Shown here: positions 37,357 through 50,035 of the stretch, in pieces
How the letters are laid out: each line of letters starts with the position of its first letter
Position numbering within the stretch: the first letter of the stretch is position 1
Source: Patagioenas fasciata
Lineage: Eukaryota > Chordata > Aves > Columbiformes > Columbidae
Reading direction: 5' to 3'
DNA length: 64,000 nt
NCBI RefSeq assembly: GCF_037038585.1
Contig: NC_092523.1
Coordinates: 27,905,501-27,969,500 of the forward strand
Made by a program: the position numbers and the translations under genes
The notes under the pieces: model-generated
Database searches by the model: none
Seen by the model: only the letters and a program-made list of their open reading frames with translations
What the model was told of the DNA's origin: nothing

Positions 37357-37382
37357 TTCCCCGCCCGGCCCTGCCCGCCGGG

Positions 37383-37390
37383 CACGTGAC
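37383..37390. promoter_or_regulatory. E-box CACGTGAC in COMMD8 promoter
   Basis: A perfect CACGTG with a 3' AC, the form preferred by USF and MiT/TFE factors, lies 27 bases upstream of the COMMD8 start codon. Binding is inferred from the motif only. Confidence 0.45.
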
Positions 37391-37439
37391 CGCCCACGCG
37401 GCCCGTGAGCACGCGTAGCCCCTTCCCCTCAGAGGAGAA

Positions 37440-37449
37440 GCGCATGCGC
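37440..37449. promoter_or_regulatory. NRF1-type palindrome GCGCATGCGC
   Basis: A perfect GCGCATGCGC palindrome, the consensus for NRF1, lies about 85 bases upstream of the COMMD8 start codon within the CpG island. NRF1 sites are frequent in promoters of housekeeping genes. Confidence 0.55.
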
Positions 37450-37528
37450 ACACGCAAAGATCCGCCCTCCCTCGCTTCGAGTCCCGACCCCGGCGCCGTG
37501 GAGATGTGTCTGTGCAACCTTCAGAGAG

Positions 37529-37894
37529 GTGGCAAACGAAATTGAACCCTCCAAAATTTTGCGAGCTTTTATATGCAATAACACTTCAGCTATTTTTACA
37601 TTCTGCCTGTTCTGTAGCTTTGCTTTTTCCCTCTTAACAGGCTACGTTTCCAACTGCTGGAGGACAGGAAGTTCAAGGCTTACAACAGGCACCACATCAC
37701 CTCTGATATTAAATGAAACTGAGGAATTAGGAGAAATACTAGCTACAGAAGTCCATGCAGTTGGTACAGTGTTTACCATGAACAACTCATTTCTTGTTTC
37801 TGCTTTGCCAAAGTGGGAGTCCAATCCTAAACAGATGGTGGAAGAGGTTTACGGAAAAGGTTCTAACATTAGCAATGACCTTTCTGTGCCATAA
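37529..37894 (+). other. Unrecognised open frame divergent from COMMD8
   Basis: A 122-codon open frame lies just outside the CpG island on the strand opposite to COMMD8. It begins at GTG and has no in-frame ATG until about 37778, so only some 39 residues could be made from an ATG. It contains a hydrophobic stretch (IFTFCLFCSFAFSLLTGYV). The sequence 'ccctcttaacag' at about 37630-37641 would serve as a splice acceptor. I recognise no family. It is most likely a divergent promoter transcript or chance; protein-coding status is doubtful. Confidence 0.15.
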
Positions 37895-38557
37895 GTTGAT
37901 TTGAACATGAATACGAAAAAGCAAAAACAACACGACCACTTGTATGAGAACACCAGTACAAATTCATGTCCCGGCAAGACACAAAACTGCACAAAACCTG
38001 ATGTACCTGTAGACAGAGGTTATTTCACTGAAATCAGTTGGCTAAACCACAGACAAATAATTATGCGTATGTAAGTATAACACTGCGGTGTCAGAATTTG
38101 AAAGCAGCTACAAGTCTGTACTGGTGGATATAAGGTCTGTGGAAAACCCCAGGCTGGTTACGTCAGTTTGCAGCACATCTTCTCCAAAGACAGGTATGTG
38201 GCCTTGTAGGAATAGTGTGGTGTGGGGGAGTTCTGGAGAAGAAACAAATGGGTAAGAAGTGATTTCATGTTGTGCTGATTGTAAACTTTCAGATCCACCC
38301 AATTTCTTTCAGAGATGGCTACTGCTAGTAGATTAGATATATAACAAAGCCTTCTGGAAATTATATTCATTTTTATTATGGAGAAATTAGTTGAAGCTGC
38401 TGTTAAATTCACAGATAGCTGAAATTGCAAATAAAAATTATTTTTTGTAATTTTCAATAAGAATTTCCCTTATTCCCCTAGAATTTGCTTTGTTAGATAA
38501 TGGAAACTTAGCCAGCTATTTCTGTAGACTGTACAATGTTGCACATTACAAAATGGC

Positions 38558-38571
38558 GCAGCAGGGGGAGC
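38558..38571 (+). promoter_or_regulatory. Candidate CTCF site next to a YY1-like motif
   Basis: GCAGCAGGGGGAGC agrees with about 12 of 14 positions of the CTCF core (CCASYAGRKGGCRS). It is immediately preceded by AAAATGGCG, a YY1-type word. It lies about 1.2 kb outside the COMMD8 promoter, in otherwise AT-rich sequence. This rests on motif matching only. Confidence 0.35.
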
Positions 38572-41500
38572 TTCTGCTCCAAACAAAACAGACACAGAGA
38601 CGGCACAGAAGTATGAAAGCGATTCAAACTTGGAGAGAAATAAGTTAGGGGGAATGAGGGGAAAGGCAATGAGTGCCCAGCTCACTTGAAAGGGATCAAA
38701 TAAGTGACAAATGCAAGAGAGAAAAGATGTAACATGAAAGCAAGGGACACATAAAATAGGACAGGGAACCACCATTCTGTCTCACACAATCTCAGTAAAC
38801 ACTTTCAAAGCAGCTTGTTTTTCTCAGGTCTGAAGAATAAAGAGTTTCACTTTTCACAGATGTATATTTTAAAACAATATTTGGATTCAGCCCACTGAGG
38901 TATGAGGAGCAAAGTCAGACAGTGGAAGGAAACCAGAGCTGGTTTGGCTAAGTCCATGTTTCTGAACCCATGTGCAGCTACAAAGCAGTAGGGCACACAA
39001 AGCTGGCCTTTGGCAGTTTGGAGTTTGTTTGGTCTTGCATTATTTGGATCTGCTAGCAGGTCTTCGGCCTCAAAAATACCAGGTTTTCACACTTCAGTAC
39101 CACAGCAGCAATAATCCACCCCACCCCTCTGAATGTGAGCAAGCCGTCAAGTAACCACAACATCAGAGACAGGGAGGGAAACTTGTGGAACACTAAGTAA
39201 GCAAGAGACTCCAGGACAGCAAGAAAAGAAGCTTTATGAGAGAGAAATGTGGAGTGAACTTTGCATTAATTATCCACTTTGCTGCTGACTTATAGAGGGT
39301 GTTGTTTACTTTTACAGATAACCCACAACCTAAACTACAGTAATTAAACATATGTTAAAATTAATCCTCTTGTTTCTTTTGTTGGAGGAATGGCAATAAT
39401 TAAAACATTGGGAAATAATGTAATAATCAGACATTCTTAATATTATAGTAGCATATAGGTGTTTTACATATCTCTAAGGATATCCAGTATGGCAATAGAA
39501 ATAAATAGATAATTCTACATTTTAGCAACACAGAGAAGCCAGTAAATGGGATTTTTAAATGCAAGGGAAACATGAGGCTACAGTTCAGATTATGCTGAGC
39601 TAAATGTTGGTTGCCATGGAAAAGGGAGGCCCTACTGGTCCCCCAGCCCCTGTTTCCAGCTCTGCTTCCTTTCCCCCTCCTTTTTGCCAGCAGTAGGGTA
39701 CCTGTGGCTGCAGGATGAAACTGCAACTGATATGGCTGAAAACTAATTGTTATGTTTGCACTGATTTATTTTTTTAACAGTTTAGATTTCAGCCAGGTTG
39801 GAAGAGAGCAGCACTTCAGACAGAAGAGAACTTTGTTGTTGGGATGAAGGGGGACACCAGAACTACTTCTCTGGCAGCCCACACTTAGATAAAATTGGTC
39901 CTGAAACTACAGCTTGACACATGAATATTAATCAGTGAACCACTTTAATTATTAAACCAGGAATCTTGAAAGTGTTTGTAGAAGCTTACATATAAACATG
40001 CCACAGCTGAAGGAGATTGAAAATAATGTATCTCTATTTAATTTTTACACTCTGACCAGCCAGTGAAGTTCGTAAGTGAGGCTGGATAAACAACATGACA
40101 CTGGTGTGCAGAACATCCTTTATCAGTTATTTTGCTCTTAATAATGTATAATAATAATAATTACTCGTAAAATTTAAGCACATAAATCCATGACAAGTTT
40201 TGGTTTTTTTCCTTCCCCTCATCCCATTCTATAAATATATCACCTGTGTATTCACTCTGTGAGACAGGAGTACAAACATGCTTAGTGGATATAGTCTGTG
40301 TCCATCTCTCTGTACTTGTCTCTATCTTCTCTAGTTTTTTTCCAGTAAAGAGTTGTAACTAGAGGGGCTTCCTTAAATGTTCTTGATTTCATTTCTCATT
40401 TCGAAACTTCAAAATCATCTTGCTGGTTTCTGTAGCAGTTCTGTCCTTCCAACAGACTGCACTGAAGACCTAGCAATAGCTGTGTGGGACATCCCTGGTT
40501 CAACATCACCTCAGAAACGCACAATTTATATACCAAACTCTGTAATGCCTTTCACAGACAAGAACATACTGAAGTATTGAAGAGATCATTTAAAACAGCT
40601 CTGCTGCATTGCAAGATTTTCAGAGAGGAACTGATGCTGCTGGACTCTCTAAGAATTCTTTGAAGTATTAGATGGGAAAAATCTTGTACACATTATCCTA
40701 AATTAAAAAAAAAAGTTCTTATCATAGGTTTTTAAAATATTTGTACTGTATACACCTCAACACCTGCCTGCCTGAGGTAGTGGAAGGACCAGGAGCTGGT
40801 GTCACACCCACTATTTGGTAGGACAGAGGCAGGGGAATAGTTTAGACCAGAAGAGTGACCTGTTCTATAAGGCAAGGAGCCTGTAGCTGGCTCAAACCAT
40901 ATACCCAGTAAAGTAACAACTCATAGCTCAACACACACTGGAGTCAGTAACTGGTGCTGTATGCTCATGAGTTCCACTGGTCACCATCTTCTGTTCACAA
41001 CTGGGCAGGCACAGATTTATTCTGGGACCTTGATGTCTTGCCTTTCCTCTCCTGCCCCGAGACACACTTCCTTGCACAAGCTCCTTTGACAGGAGATGAA
41101 GGAGCCTTCGTCTCCCATCCTACGGGAGTGTCTGAATATGGTCCTAACTCTCCTTTCCTGCAATCCAGGAGCATAATTTCATATCCTGTGTTCAAGAAAC
41201 ATGCAAAAGTGTTTGTTTTTATCTGATTTATTGTTATCATTTTATAAGAAAAAATCTATTGTTACCATTTCTATTCTTCTACATCCCTCTTTTCATACCT
41301 AAGAGTTCTCGATGAACAGAACACCAGCTGTGCGTCAGGACTGGAATTTTACTCACCATGTGCAGGTCAGTGATTGTAATGGCTAGAATGCAAAAAGACA
41401 ACAGCAACAGAAAATTAGTAGTCATTTTTAGGGCAAATCCAGTAAAACTATAAGCCAAATGTTCCTCTCCTTCTCTAAGCATAATCCAAAAATTTTAATA

Positions 41501-43454
41501 TTAATAATTAATGGTAATAGTGTGTTGGTGCTTTTCAAAATTCTTTGGGCATTATAAAAGATAAAAGAAAATGCCCTGTGGGTAGACTATGGTGACTCTT
41601 ACCCCTATTAGTAAACAACAATTAGCAGACATTGGAGTATGCTGCATAGCAAGTTGCACCAACATATTGTAATAGCAGCGGGGAAAAAGTATTCCTAAAA
41701 TAATAAACACACTACTAGGTATATCTCCACTCATTCACACAAGGAATGAATGGACTGTATTTATTATATGACTCTGAGTTGAGAGCTACTACGATAGTTA
41801 CTATAGATTTTATTTTTCTCACACAATATTTGAAGGTAATGAAAACAACTGTTAGTCAAATAGTTATGCTGGCAAAACTCTGGTTTTGCTGACAGAGGTT
41901 GTTTCAATCAAGGGCATAGAAAGAGAAGTTAATTTTCACAGACTAAGGAAAAGCACAGTTTGGTGATACAGCTACGTCCATGGTAAGAGTGCTTTTGCCA
42001 GTACAGCACAGCAGAGCTTTTTTACCACTAAATCCCTTCCAGGGTAAATCCAGCCAACTTGATGCCAAGGCAAATGGCCATAGGATTTACAAGTCTTTCT
42101 CAGTTTTGTCAGTCTGTGGCCAGTTTGGCAGCACATTGTGCTGGCGCCAGAATGCCTGGACTTCTTTGGGGTCTCTAAATGATATACAAGGGACAATTTT
42201 TCATATCTACCTCCTACTTCTGCCTTTCTCTTTTCCATGGGAAATAACAGAATAGACTTTGCCAAAGATGTTCCTAGATTCCTATTAAACAACAAATCCT
42301 GTCTATCCATGTTTGTATTCAAGATCAGGAAAGTGGAGTCACTTGGTACCCTTTACACACATAATTCTCTTTGAAGGATATTTAACACCTGGGTTTTTTT
42401 TCTTTTCTGAGGCAGACTGTGTGACTACCAAACTTAGCACAGAACTAGCATAAAGAAAAAATTCCAGCTGTGCCACTTTGTTATTTCCTACCCACTTCAT
42501 CTTCTTGCATCTGAGTTTCCCCACCTGCAGAATTAAGATAATAATATCTGACTGTTCCTACAGGTGGTTTAAGAATCCATTAAGTTTGTGGCTTTAAACC
42601 ATCATGTTTATTAACTTCAGATAGTATCTGATAAGAGCCAGCAGCTCTTCTGTATTTTGGGAAAAGTAAAACCATGGCAGCAAGCCAGGTGTGTGTCCAG
42701 AATGACAGAAATTCTTTTTTCTTAGGAAACACAGGGCAATATGATATCAAACACTGCAAATGCAGTGCTCATGAGGAATACAAAGAAATACACCAAAGAC
42801 GAGGAGGCCAGGAAAAAATAATTTTATAGTGACATCTTCTCACAAAGCTAACCAAATAGTCATGTATTAATTTGAAAAGTAGATTTTGGGAAGCAGTTGT
42901 AAGAGTCCTGGACAACTTCTTTATAGTTACCAACTTTTCTAACCTTGCTAACTGTCACACAGTTTTATACCCTCCAAGACCCAAGACCTCCATGACTCCT
43001 GGGATGAATTCTGCTTTGAATCATATTACTGCAATTCCCCTTTTTCTTCAGCAAAAGAGTGTCTCAAATTAATAAAGAAACAAAAAGAGGAGAGGCACAC
43101 TGCATACTTCTTTGCAAGGGCAAACAATTTTCTTATGGCTTAGTCCCTGCTGAATAAGGGAGTCATGCCAATTAAACCATTGTATCTCAGCTTGCCTATA
43201 CATAATCTCCTTTCCTGGGTATTAAAAAACTGTTGTGGTTTACCTAAAAGCATTAGCAGCCAGCTGAAAAAGTCTAAAAACCCTCTGGCTCATGCACAAG
43301 TGCAAGACTTTTATAAGGTAGGAAAATGCATGTATTAATAATAGGGTTTGCATAGTGAAATAATGAATCTCATTGTGCAGATGACAATAGCTTTGATCAG
43401 TATTTTGCTCACACCAGATTTGCAATGGTTTACTGTTATTGCATCAGTAGAAAT

Positions 43455-43790
43455 TGTCGTGGTTGAGACGGACAAACGACATAGACCAAGTTCTTCCAGG
43501 ATGAAAGTAGTAGAAACCATTTATTGCCACAAGTGCATTTTTATACAGTTTTACCAATTCATATGTCTCTTCACTATTGGTTACAAGTTACAGCAGTAAC
43601 ATCTCATTGGCTAATTTTGCTATCATCAATGTTACTCTTCTACTCCCTTCTCTCTCACGGGTACATCCTTAACATCTCCGGATATTCCTTTACTCCCATC
43701 TTTCTCATGGGTAGGCCTTCATATCTTCAAGGCTAATTTCTGTTCCCATGCCCTCCATCAGGGAATTCACAGACCCACCATAGTCCCACA
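43455..43790 (-). mobile_element. Solo LTR, ERVK-like (class II), reverse orientation
   Basis: A 336-bp element with TG...CA ends (+ strand 'tgtcgtggtt' to 'tagtcccaca') is flanked by a perfect 6-bp target duplication AGAAAT (43449-43454 and 43791-43796). Six-base duplications are typical of class II (ERVK/alpharetrovirus-like) integrations. On the - strand an AATAAA lies at 43525-43520, in the place expected near the R region. No gag, pol or env flanks it, so it is a solo LTR left by recombination. Open frames crossing it (43348-43599, 43524-43736) are not genes. Confidence 0.85.
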
Positions 43791-46700
43791 AGAAATAGTC
43801 TTAATTTTCAGTGAAGTAGCTTAGATGACATTTGCTTTTATTTAGGGTTACTCTGGAGCAAATTCCGGAGAAGAGCTCTCCATATAATTTCTCTTTGCAC
43901 TGTGAAGACATGGTCTACTCATTCTTCTACAAGTCACTGTAAGGAATGTAGTAAGGCATTTTCCTTGCACAGGTTGTAGAATATTTCAGGAGAAATCCTA
44001 AGTGACTTAAAATAGAAAATTTACAATTCTGTTATTTAATTTTCCTGGTTTTCCTCTACCTATAAGAGGATAATAAGGAAAAAATATAATTTGTTCATTC
44101 AAAGACAGGATTTTTTTTACATATGGTAATTACAATCCATTATATGACATAAAATACTAGCAAAGACTAGTTGTTCTAATATTGTCACATACAGAATAGT
44201 TAAAAGTAAAACTTATGCTTACTTCTAAGTCCAAACTTGACCTACAGATATTACTGAAAGTATAAATCTCTGTTATCTCTACCATGGCCGTGGCTTTTCA
44301 TTAATTAATCATGGAACTGTGCTGGACTGGGCTACCCAAGTGGATCAGAAACACAAATATGGTAACAATGCTTCCAAGTTAGCTAAAGCCATGATTGTTC
44401 TTGTCTTAGTTTTGATCTATACTTCATCTTTATCTTGGTCTACAATTTTATTTTCATCTTTGTTTGCACTGGCTATAGAAGCTAAGATGATATAAAGTCT
44501 GATGGGAAAAAGTTTTACCGTAGAAAGTGTTTACATACATGTGAAGCACAAAAATGAATTTTTATCAGTGTGGTGTCTTGTGGACACTTTTGATCTGATA
44601 TTAGGTTTCCTAAAATTAGACTAACCATCATATGAAAAAAACAGCCTTGGATTTTCCCTCGTGGAAAAAATCAGTCCAAGTGGCATCTTCCTATCCATCT
44701 GCTGGATTATTTTTATTTGTTCAATAAATGGATATTGTAGTTGTGACATAAGTAACTATGTTAAAATAGAGAAAAATTTTGTTCAGCTGAAATTATGTTA
44801 GAAAAACTGTAAAAAAAAAAGTGAATGCAAAAAATGCTTGAGAAAAATTATAACCCAGACAATAATTTCCTACAAGCAAAGAAAGAAAAAAGCAACATTT
44901 ACTATATAGTTAATTTGATATCACTGACTCAGCCCATTTTATTAGCTGATAGAGTGGTTTGATAACAAGAAGATGCAGAATTAAAGTTATTTCATGGACC
45001 AGATAAAATCAACCAGTCAACTTGCTTATATATACAATGAAGAGGAAGGCACCTAAGTGCCTATCAGAAGTGCATATCAGAAGTTTTCTGATGCACAGGA
45101 AAACTACAGCAGTGTAAACAAGCTAATAACAGGTTTACAGGTGTAGATGGGATAAGGCTGAAGATTACCCACAGGAAATTGCCACACCACAGTAAACAGA
45201 AAAAGAAGGGATAAAGCAATTTATCCAAGTGCATCAAAGCTGTCTTTGTGAATTCCACTTAGCTAGTACTACTTTCCAACCATACACACTTTCCCATCAG
45301 CTCAGAAGTAGCAGCATTAGATGGTATGTTCCTTTTCTTTAGAATTATAGTTTTGTGTCTTATTCAATGGGCCTGTGTTAGTTCAGCAGGATAGTAAGCC
45401 TGTGTTGTTAAAGCTGGAGTCTCACTGCAGATGACCAATTTAGTTTCCCTGCTGTAGAAAGCACTAATGCCAAGATAAAGAGGTAAATTCCTGCTGCATA
45501 AGGAGCTGCAGTAGGATGATGATATCTCATTTAAGATGATTTTCTGCTTGTCCTGGTAATTCAGAACCCATTAAAAGTGAAAGACTACTTCACTTGTAAA
45601 ATTCGAGTTGATAGTTGCTTTCTGCATAATGGGCAACAGAAGGAAAATTCCTAAAACAAAAGTCCCATCATCTTAGTGACTTTCAGAATGGCAGTTCCTA
45701 ATACACACGATGGCCCAACCACACTGAGTGGTATATCAGTAAGTAAAATCAGTCAATAATATTAATTGCTACTGAGTGCTAATAACTGTCCTCCAGCACT
45801 GGGATATAATGCAAGCTTCCTGATTCCTGGCATTCTGCAGCTGGCTAAACGTAACAATATAAACCACAGGCAAAGTGTGAGGATTAAATGAGTGAATACT
45901 ACAGTCGGCAACTTCCTTAAAATTTGTCTACCCAAGATATATCACAGCAATTTATCCAACATCAACTGAGGTCTGAATGGATTTGTTAAACTGTGTTACA
46001 CCTTTGGCTGGACACTTTTATTATGAATTTAGTTAGCCTTTCTTTGGTTTGATATAATTCATTCTTATCTACTTTACTTTAGCAAAACAAAGGTGGATGA
46101 ATAAACACCAGGAACAAAAAGAACTACTTAAACCATTAAAACAGTGGTTGCTGCTAGTATAAGAGCAAATGGGTGTGAGATTGAGTTTAGAAGCTAGAAG
46201 AAAATTCATAACCCTCACAGCAACCATACTCTTGAACAGTTTTCTAATACAGTAATATGAGCAAAATACCTGATTACTTTTAAGATAAAGCTCAGTCAGT
46301 TTATGAACCAGATTACATGGCATGTTTGCAATAACAAGTGAATAGATTCAATGACCCAGAAGGTGCCTTTCAGGGAAGTTCCCATGACAATATTTACATA
46401 CCTACTCTAACTCTCTCCAGATACGCAAAACATGCATAATATACCTAGAATATATTTTGCACTGTAAAAATGTTTTTTAAAAAAAGTTATTTAAAACTGA
46501 GCATGTCGTCTTAGAATCACTAGAAAACACTTTCACATTGTGGTGTTTATTACCCCTTGTATCAATTTTTAATTCCTAACATGGAAGTAGTAATACCTTC
46601 TGGTCTCACAGGGAGCTGTGAAGGAAAATTCATGAATATTCATAAAATACTCACTCTGGTGATGAACGCAATCACCTCACAAGGAAATCAATAAACGCAT

Positions 46701-47754
46701 ACAGATTTAGATGGTCCACGGTAAATAAAGGTTATAGGAACACACAGACTAGAACAGATAAACAGCTGTCTCATTCACTGTGTATCAATCATCCTGTAAA
46801 CTGAGTTATGCTGGGGTCCTGTCAGGAAATATATCTGAGGATTTTGTAGTGAGTGACTACCTTAGTGCATATGCACAACAGACAGCTTTAATTTGCACTG
46901 GCAAAATATTGGGGTTTCACATATAACATTGTTTAGGACTCTAAATACATTATTTAGCCAATGATCTTGTAAGCAATAATTCAGTGTAATTTAAAACTTC
47001 AGTTTTTTGGTGAAATCTCTGCTACAGTTAAATTATTTGAGTTTACTGCAGAGCTAAGGAGGAAAAAGGTGATTAAATTACTGGTGATAATCAAGTCCCT
47101 TTCTGGCTACAAATTATGATTAATATGCTATTCCATCTTCAAAGGTATTTAAAGCAGTGTGTATATCATAGCATGTCACTATATATACTGTAAATATACA
47201 TCAGATCTCTCAGGTACATCCACTGACCTGATATGAATGCACCTTGTACTTGCTAAGCTGGTTCAGGAGCATCCACACTGCAGTAACGATAACCATCTAC
47301 GTCTACAAACCCAAATCCCCACTGGCACTGCTATTTATGTGGATTTGGCACTGGAACGTCTTGGGGATCATACCAAGGTTCTTAGCATTTCATTAACTTG
47401 ATGTGCTCTGGGAAATGTTTGGCAGCATGCTATGACAAATTTCCCTCTTCCTTCAAAAATCCATGGGAAAATTTTCAATCTGCCAACACATTTAGTTGAC
47501 AGTTCCCATGATGTGAATTCTTCTCTTTCATGTGTCTCAACCAATGCAAATACGAGCACAGCTGGATGAGCTGTTCATGCTTGTACTTACAGAGATATTG
47601 CAAACGTGAACAGATAAAGGGTTTAAGGAACACAGAAGACCAGAGTTCTCCACCTGTGCTGGAGTGAGGAATGGCTCTCATGTGTCCATAGTCTTTCCTT
47701 TTCATGTGGTGGTTCAGGAGTTAATACGAAAGACATTTGGAGACCTCTCTAGGG

Positions 47755-47777
47755 AAAAAAAAAAAAAAAAAAAAAAA
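47755..47777. repeat. 23-bp poly-A run
   Basis: An uninterrupted A run flanked by GGG on both sides. No retrocopy body or target duplication was recognised around it. Confidence 0.9.
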
Positions 47778-48896
47778 GGGATATATCTGTGTGGATGACA
47801 TACAGTGTTCTTACCTCCACACAGAAAAGTTATCAGTGAGATTTCTGAATCGAGTTATTTTCTCTGGTGACTGTCTTCTTTCTAGTTACTTTTCCATAGA
47901 ATACTTGGGAGAAGACAATTTGTTTACAGCTCAGATGTGCTGGATGGTTACTTTGCATGCTTGGGATCAAACATTTTTACTACTGGACAGTACTACAGAA
48001 GGATAAAAGTGAAAACAAGTATATGTAATGGCCAGGTCAGGTGCCAGTAAACCCTCCCACCGACCCAATCAGACCAACCTCTCTGAACAGCTCATACACC
48101 CTGCTTCAACACAGCTAATTAAACTGCACAGAGGGCTGCACTGAGACGGCAATGCTCCTGCTGGCAGCCAAGCCAGCTCGTTTGCAGTTTGGTCAGGTAT
48201 CTTTGCAGTGCACTGATGTGCAGGCCAAAGGGAGGCAATGTTATTGCTGGGCAAACAAAGGAAACAAAATATGCCTTTTGTAGTCACAAGCTTACAGAAT
48301 GGACTGACATGCATGAAAAAATATGTATGGGAAATGTGGAATTCTGCATTTTAATTATTTACAGGTCAAATGTGATTACAGAAGAGATGGCTATTTTGTT
48401 AAAAGCTTTATGATGTTCTCTTCTTCCTCAAAACACCTATGCTAACCTGAAACTTCCAGTAAGTCCATACATTAGCCAACTAAACAACATTAAAGTAACT
48501 GTCTTCTGGCAGACCTTTTACCACCTTGTCTCTTGCAGCAGCTTGCTCTGCCCTCCTCAGAGCTGCATCCTCTTCCCTACAGCACCTGAACCAGCTAAGG
48601 TGGTGGATCCTGCCAAGGAAACAGATGAACATCCTATCTTTTCCTGACCAGAGGAATAAACCTGCATAACTTTAAGGTGGCAGTTATGGACTTCATTCAC
48701 ATAGATGTAATTTTATTTCATGAGACACACCAATAAGTTTTGAAATTCCTGCTGGCCATATGGGCACTTCAAAGAACAGAACTGAAGTATTTTCAGTATG
48801 TGGTAGGAATTCATTGTTGATACTGAACAAGTACTAGTAATTCCAGTACACTTCAGCAGGAGAGACCGAGGGGTCTGCAAATAATGTTTTCCGGGT

Positions 48897-49017
48897 GTTT
48901 TTTTTTGTTGTTGTTTTTTGGTTTTTTTTTTTTTTTCAATTGTTGGTTTGGTTTTGGTTTTTGAGGGGTTTTTGTTTGGTTGGTTTTGGTAGTTTTCTTT
49001 TTTTTTTCTTTCTGTTT
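48897..49017. repeat. T/G-rich low-complexity tract
   Basis: Long T runs are interrupted by G and GG, including a 15-T run. A minus-strand open frame at 48853-49086 is a poly-Lys/Asn artefact of this tract. Confidence 0.85.
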
Positions 49018-49952
49018 CAGCAGAATATGGTCTTGGAGTAGGAATCCTCTCATTTTCGTGTAAAGGACCATGTGATTTCCTTGCAAGGGGCAGCCTTCAG
49101 GAGTGCTCTGGAAGGCAACAAGAGCAAAAAGGACAGTGCGGAGCTTTAAAAGGGCTATTGATGAAACAATGCACTGAGGTTCATGATGGCAGTGAGCTGT
49201 TAATGATAATTTGGGCAGTTTCTCAGTAGCCAGAGGCTTACTTCCTAGAAAACAAGAAAGAGTGTTTGCTAACCTTGATTAGCCCAGTGGCTAGAAATTT
49301 GATTTAGACAGGTCGAGCTGCCTTCAGTGCCAAACTGTCCTGGCAGAAGATCAAGAAAATCAATTTCCCTGACAAGCTGTCAAGAGCGTCAGGTTCTGTC
49401 ACAGCTGCACTCCCGCCACGGCCTCCCTCTGCTGAGGCCTCAAGTGAAAAGAAAAAAAGCAAGCCTTTAAATGATAACTAACCTTGGGATGGGCAAGTGC
49501 TGCGGTCGATGTAGATTGTTCGTTTTTCACAGCTCTGCTCGTTTTTCACTTTGAAAACTTATCTCCTGAGCATAGCTGGAGAAACGGGTGCACAACTGGA
49601 GACGCCTGGCATGGCAGCTCCTTGCCCGCCCAGTCATCGTGCTGGCCTGGGGAAGGGGCTTGTTCGGCCGTACCCCACCTCGCCTCCCGAAGCAACAACC
49701 AAAGGCCTGACCCCACGGCAATGGGCAAAGCCCCCTCACCCGAGGCCGTGGGGTGTGCGGCAGAGCTGGTTTCGGAAGGGCCCCCGCCGCAGCCACTCCC
49801 CGGGAGAGACAGAGCAGTGCGGGACAGAGGCGAGAAGGGCGGCGAAAGGCCAGTAAGGGCAGGGTGAAGTGCGGGAGCAATCAAGGGCGCTGTGGAAGGG
49901 AGGCGGAGGTGGCAGCGGGGCGCGGCGCAGCCGCGGGGGGCCGGACAGCACC

Positions 49953-49970
49953 GGCGGGGCGGGGCGGGCG
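49953..49970. promoter_or_regulatory. Tandem GC boxes (Sp1/KLF-type)
   Basis: Overlapping GGGGCGGGGC words ('ggcggggcggggcgggcg') lie about 55 bases before the candidate upstream ATG and 65 bases before the donor at 50036. They are typical of TATA-less CpG-island promoters and would place the start site nearby. Confidence 0.5.
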
Positions 49971-50006
49971 CCGGGACGGAGCGAGCGCGGCGGGGGCATC
50001 GCGGCC

Positions 50007-50035
50007 ATGACGCTGGGATGTGCGCGGTACCGCCG
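50007..50035 (+). other. ATP10D: End of candidate non-coding exon 1 of ATP10D with a possible uORF
   Basis: An ATG in strong context (GCGGCCATGA) opens a frame MTLGCARYRR that reaches the donor 'gtaagc' at 50036. If this exon is spliced directly to the acceptor at 61274, the CG before the donor joins ATAG to give CGA TAG. That makes a 10-codon upstream frame closed right at the junction, 36 bases before the main ATG. The exon's left boundary is not determinable, and its use is inferred without transcript evidence. Confidence 0.4.

Larger units (their letters stand above)
36830..37515 (-). promoter_or_regulatory. COMMD8: CpG-island promoter of COMMD8
   Basis: Dense CG dinucleotides and GC-rich sequence surround the COMMD8 start codon at 37356 and fade into AT-rich DNA at both edges. 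The minus-strand start site is probably between 37356 and about 37450, where an E-box and an NRF1-type palindrome occur. No TATA box is visible. Open frames of 80-180 residues on both strands here reflect the GC-rich composition. Bidirectional initiation is possible, as is common at such islands. Confidence 0.8.
37900..49600. other. Spacer between divergent COMMD8 and ATP10D promoters
   Basis: About 11.7 kb of AT-rich DNA with no convincing gene. Contents I can support are one solo LTR (43455-43790), a poly-A run, a T/G-rich tract and a CTCF-like site. The open frames are short and lack domains. No tRNA, snRNA or rRNA was seen. Confidence 0.75.

Noticed and set aside
36844-37453. Several 90-180 residue frames on both strands of the COMMD8 promoter
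   Set aside because: These are CpG-island composition artefacts. Only the 15-codon COMMD8 exon on the - strand is supported, by its donor and phase.
43348-43736. Plus-strand frames of 83 and 70 residues
   Set aside because: They overlap or cross into the solo LTR at 43455-43790 and carry no viral or host domain.
48853-49086. 77-residue Lys/Asn/Thr-rich minus-strand frame
   Set aside because: It is a translation of a T/G-rich low-complexity tract.
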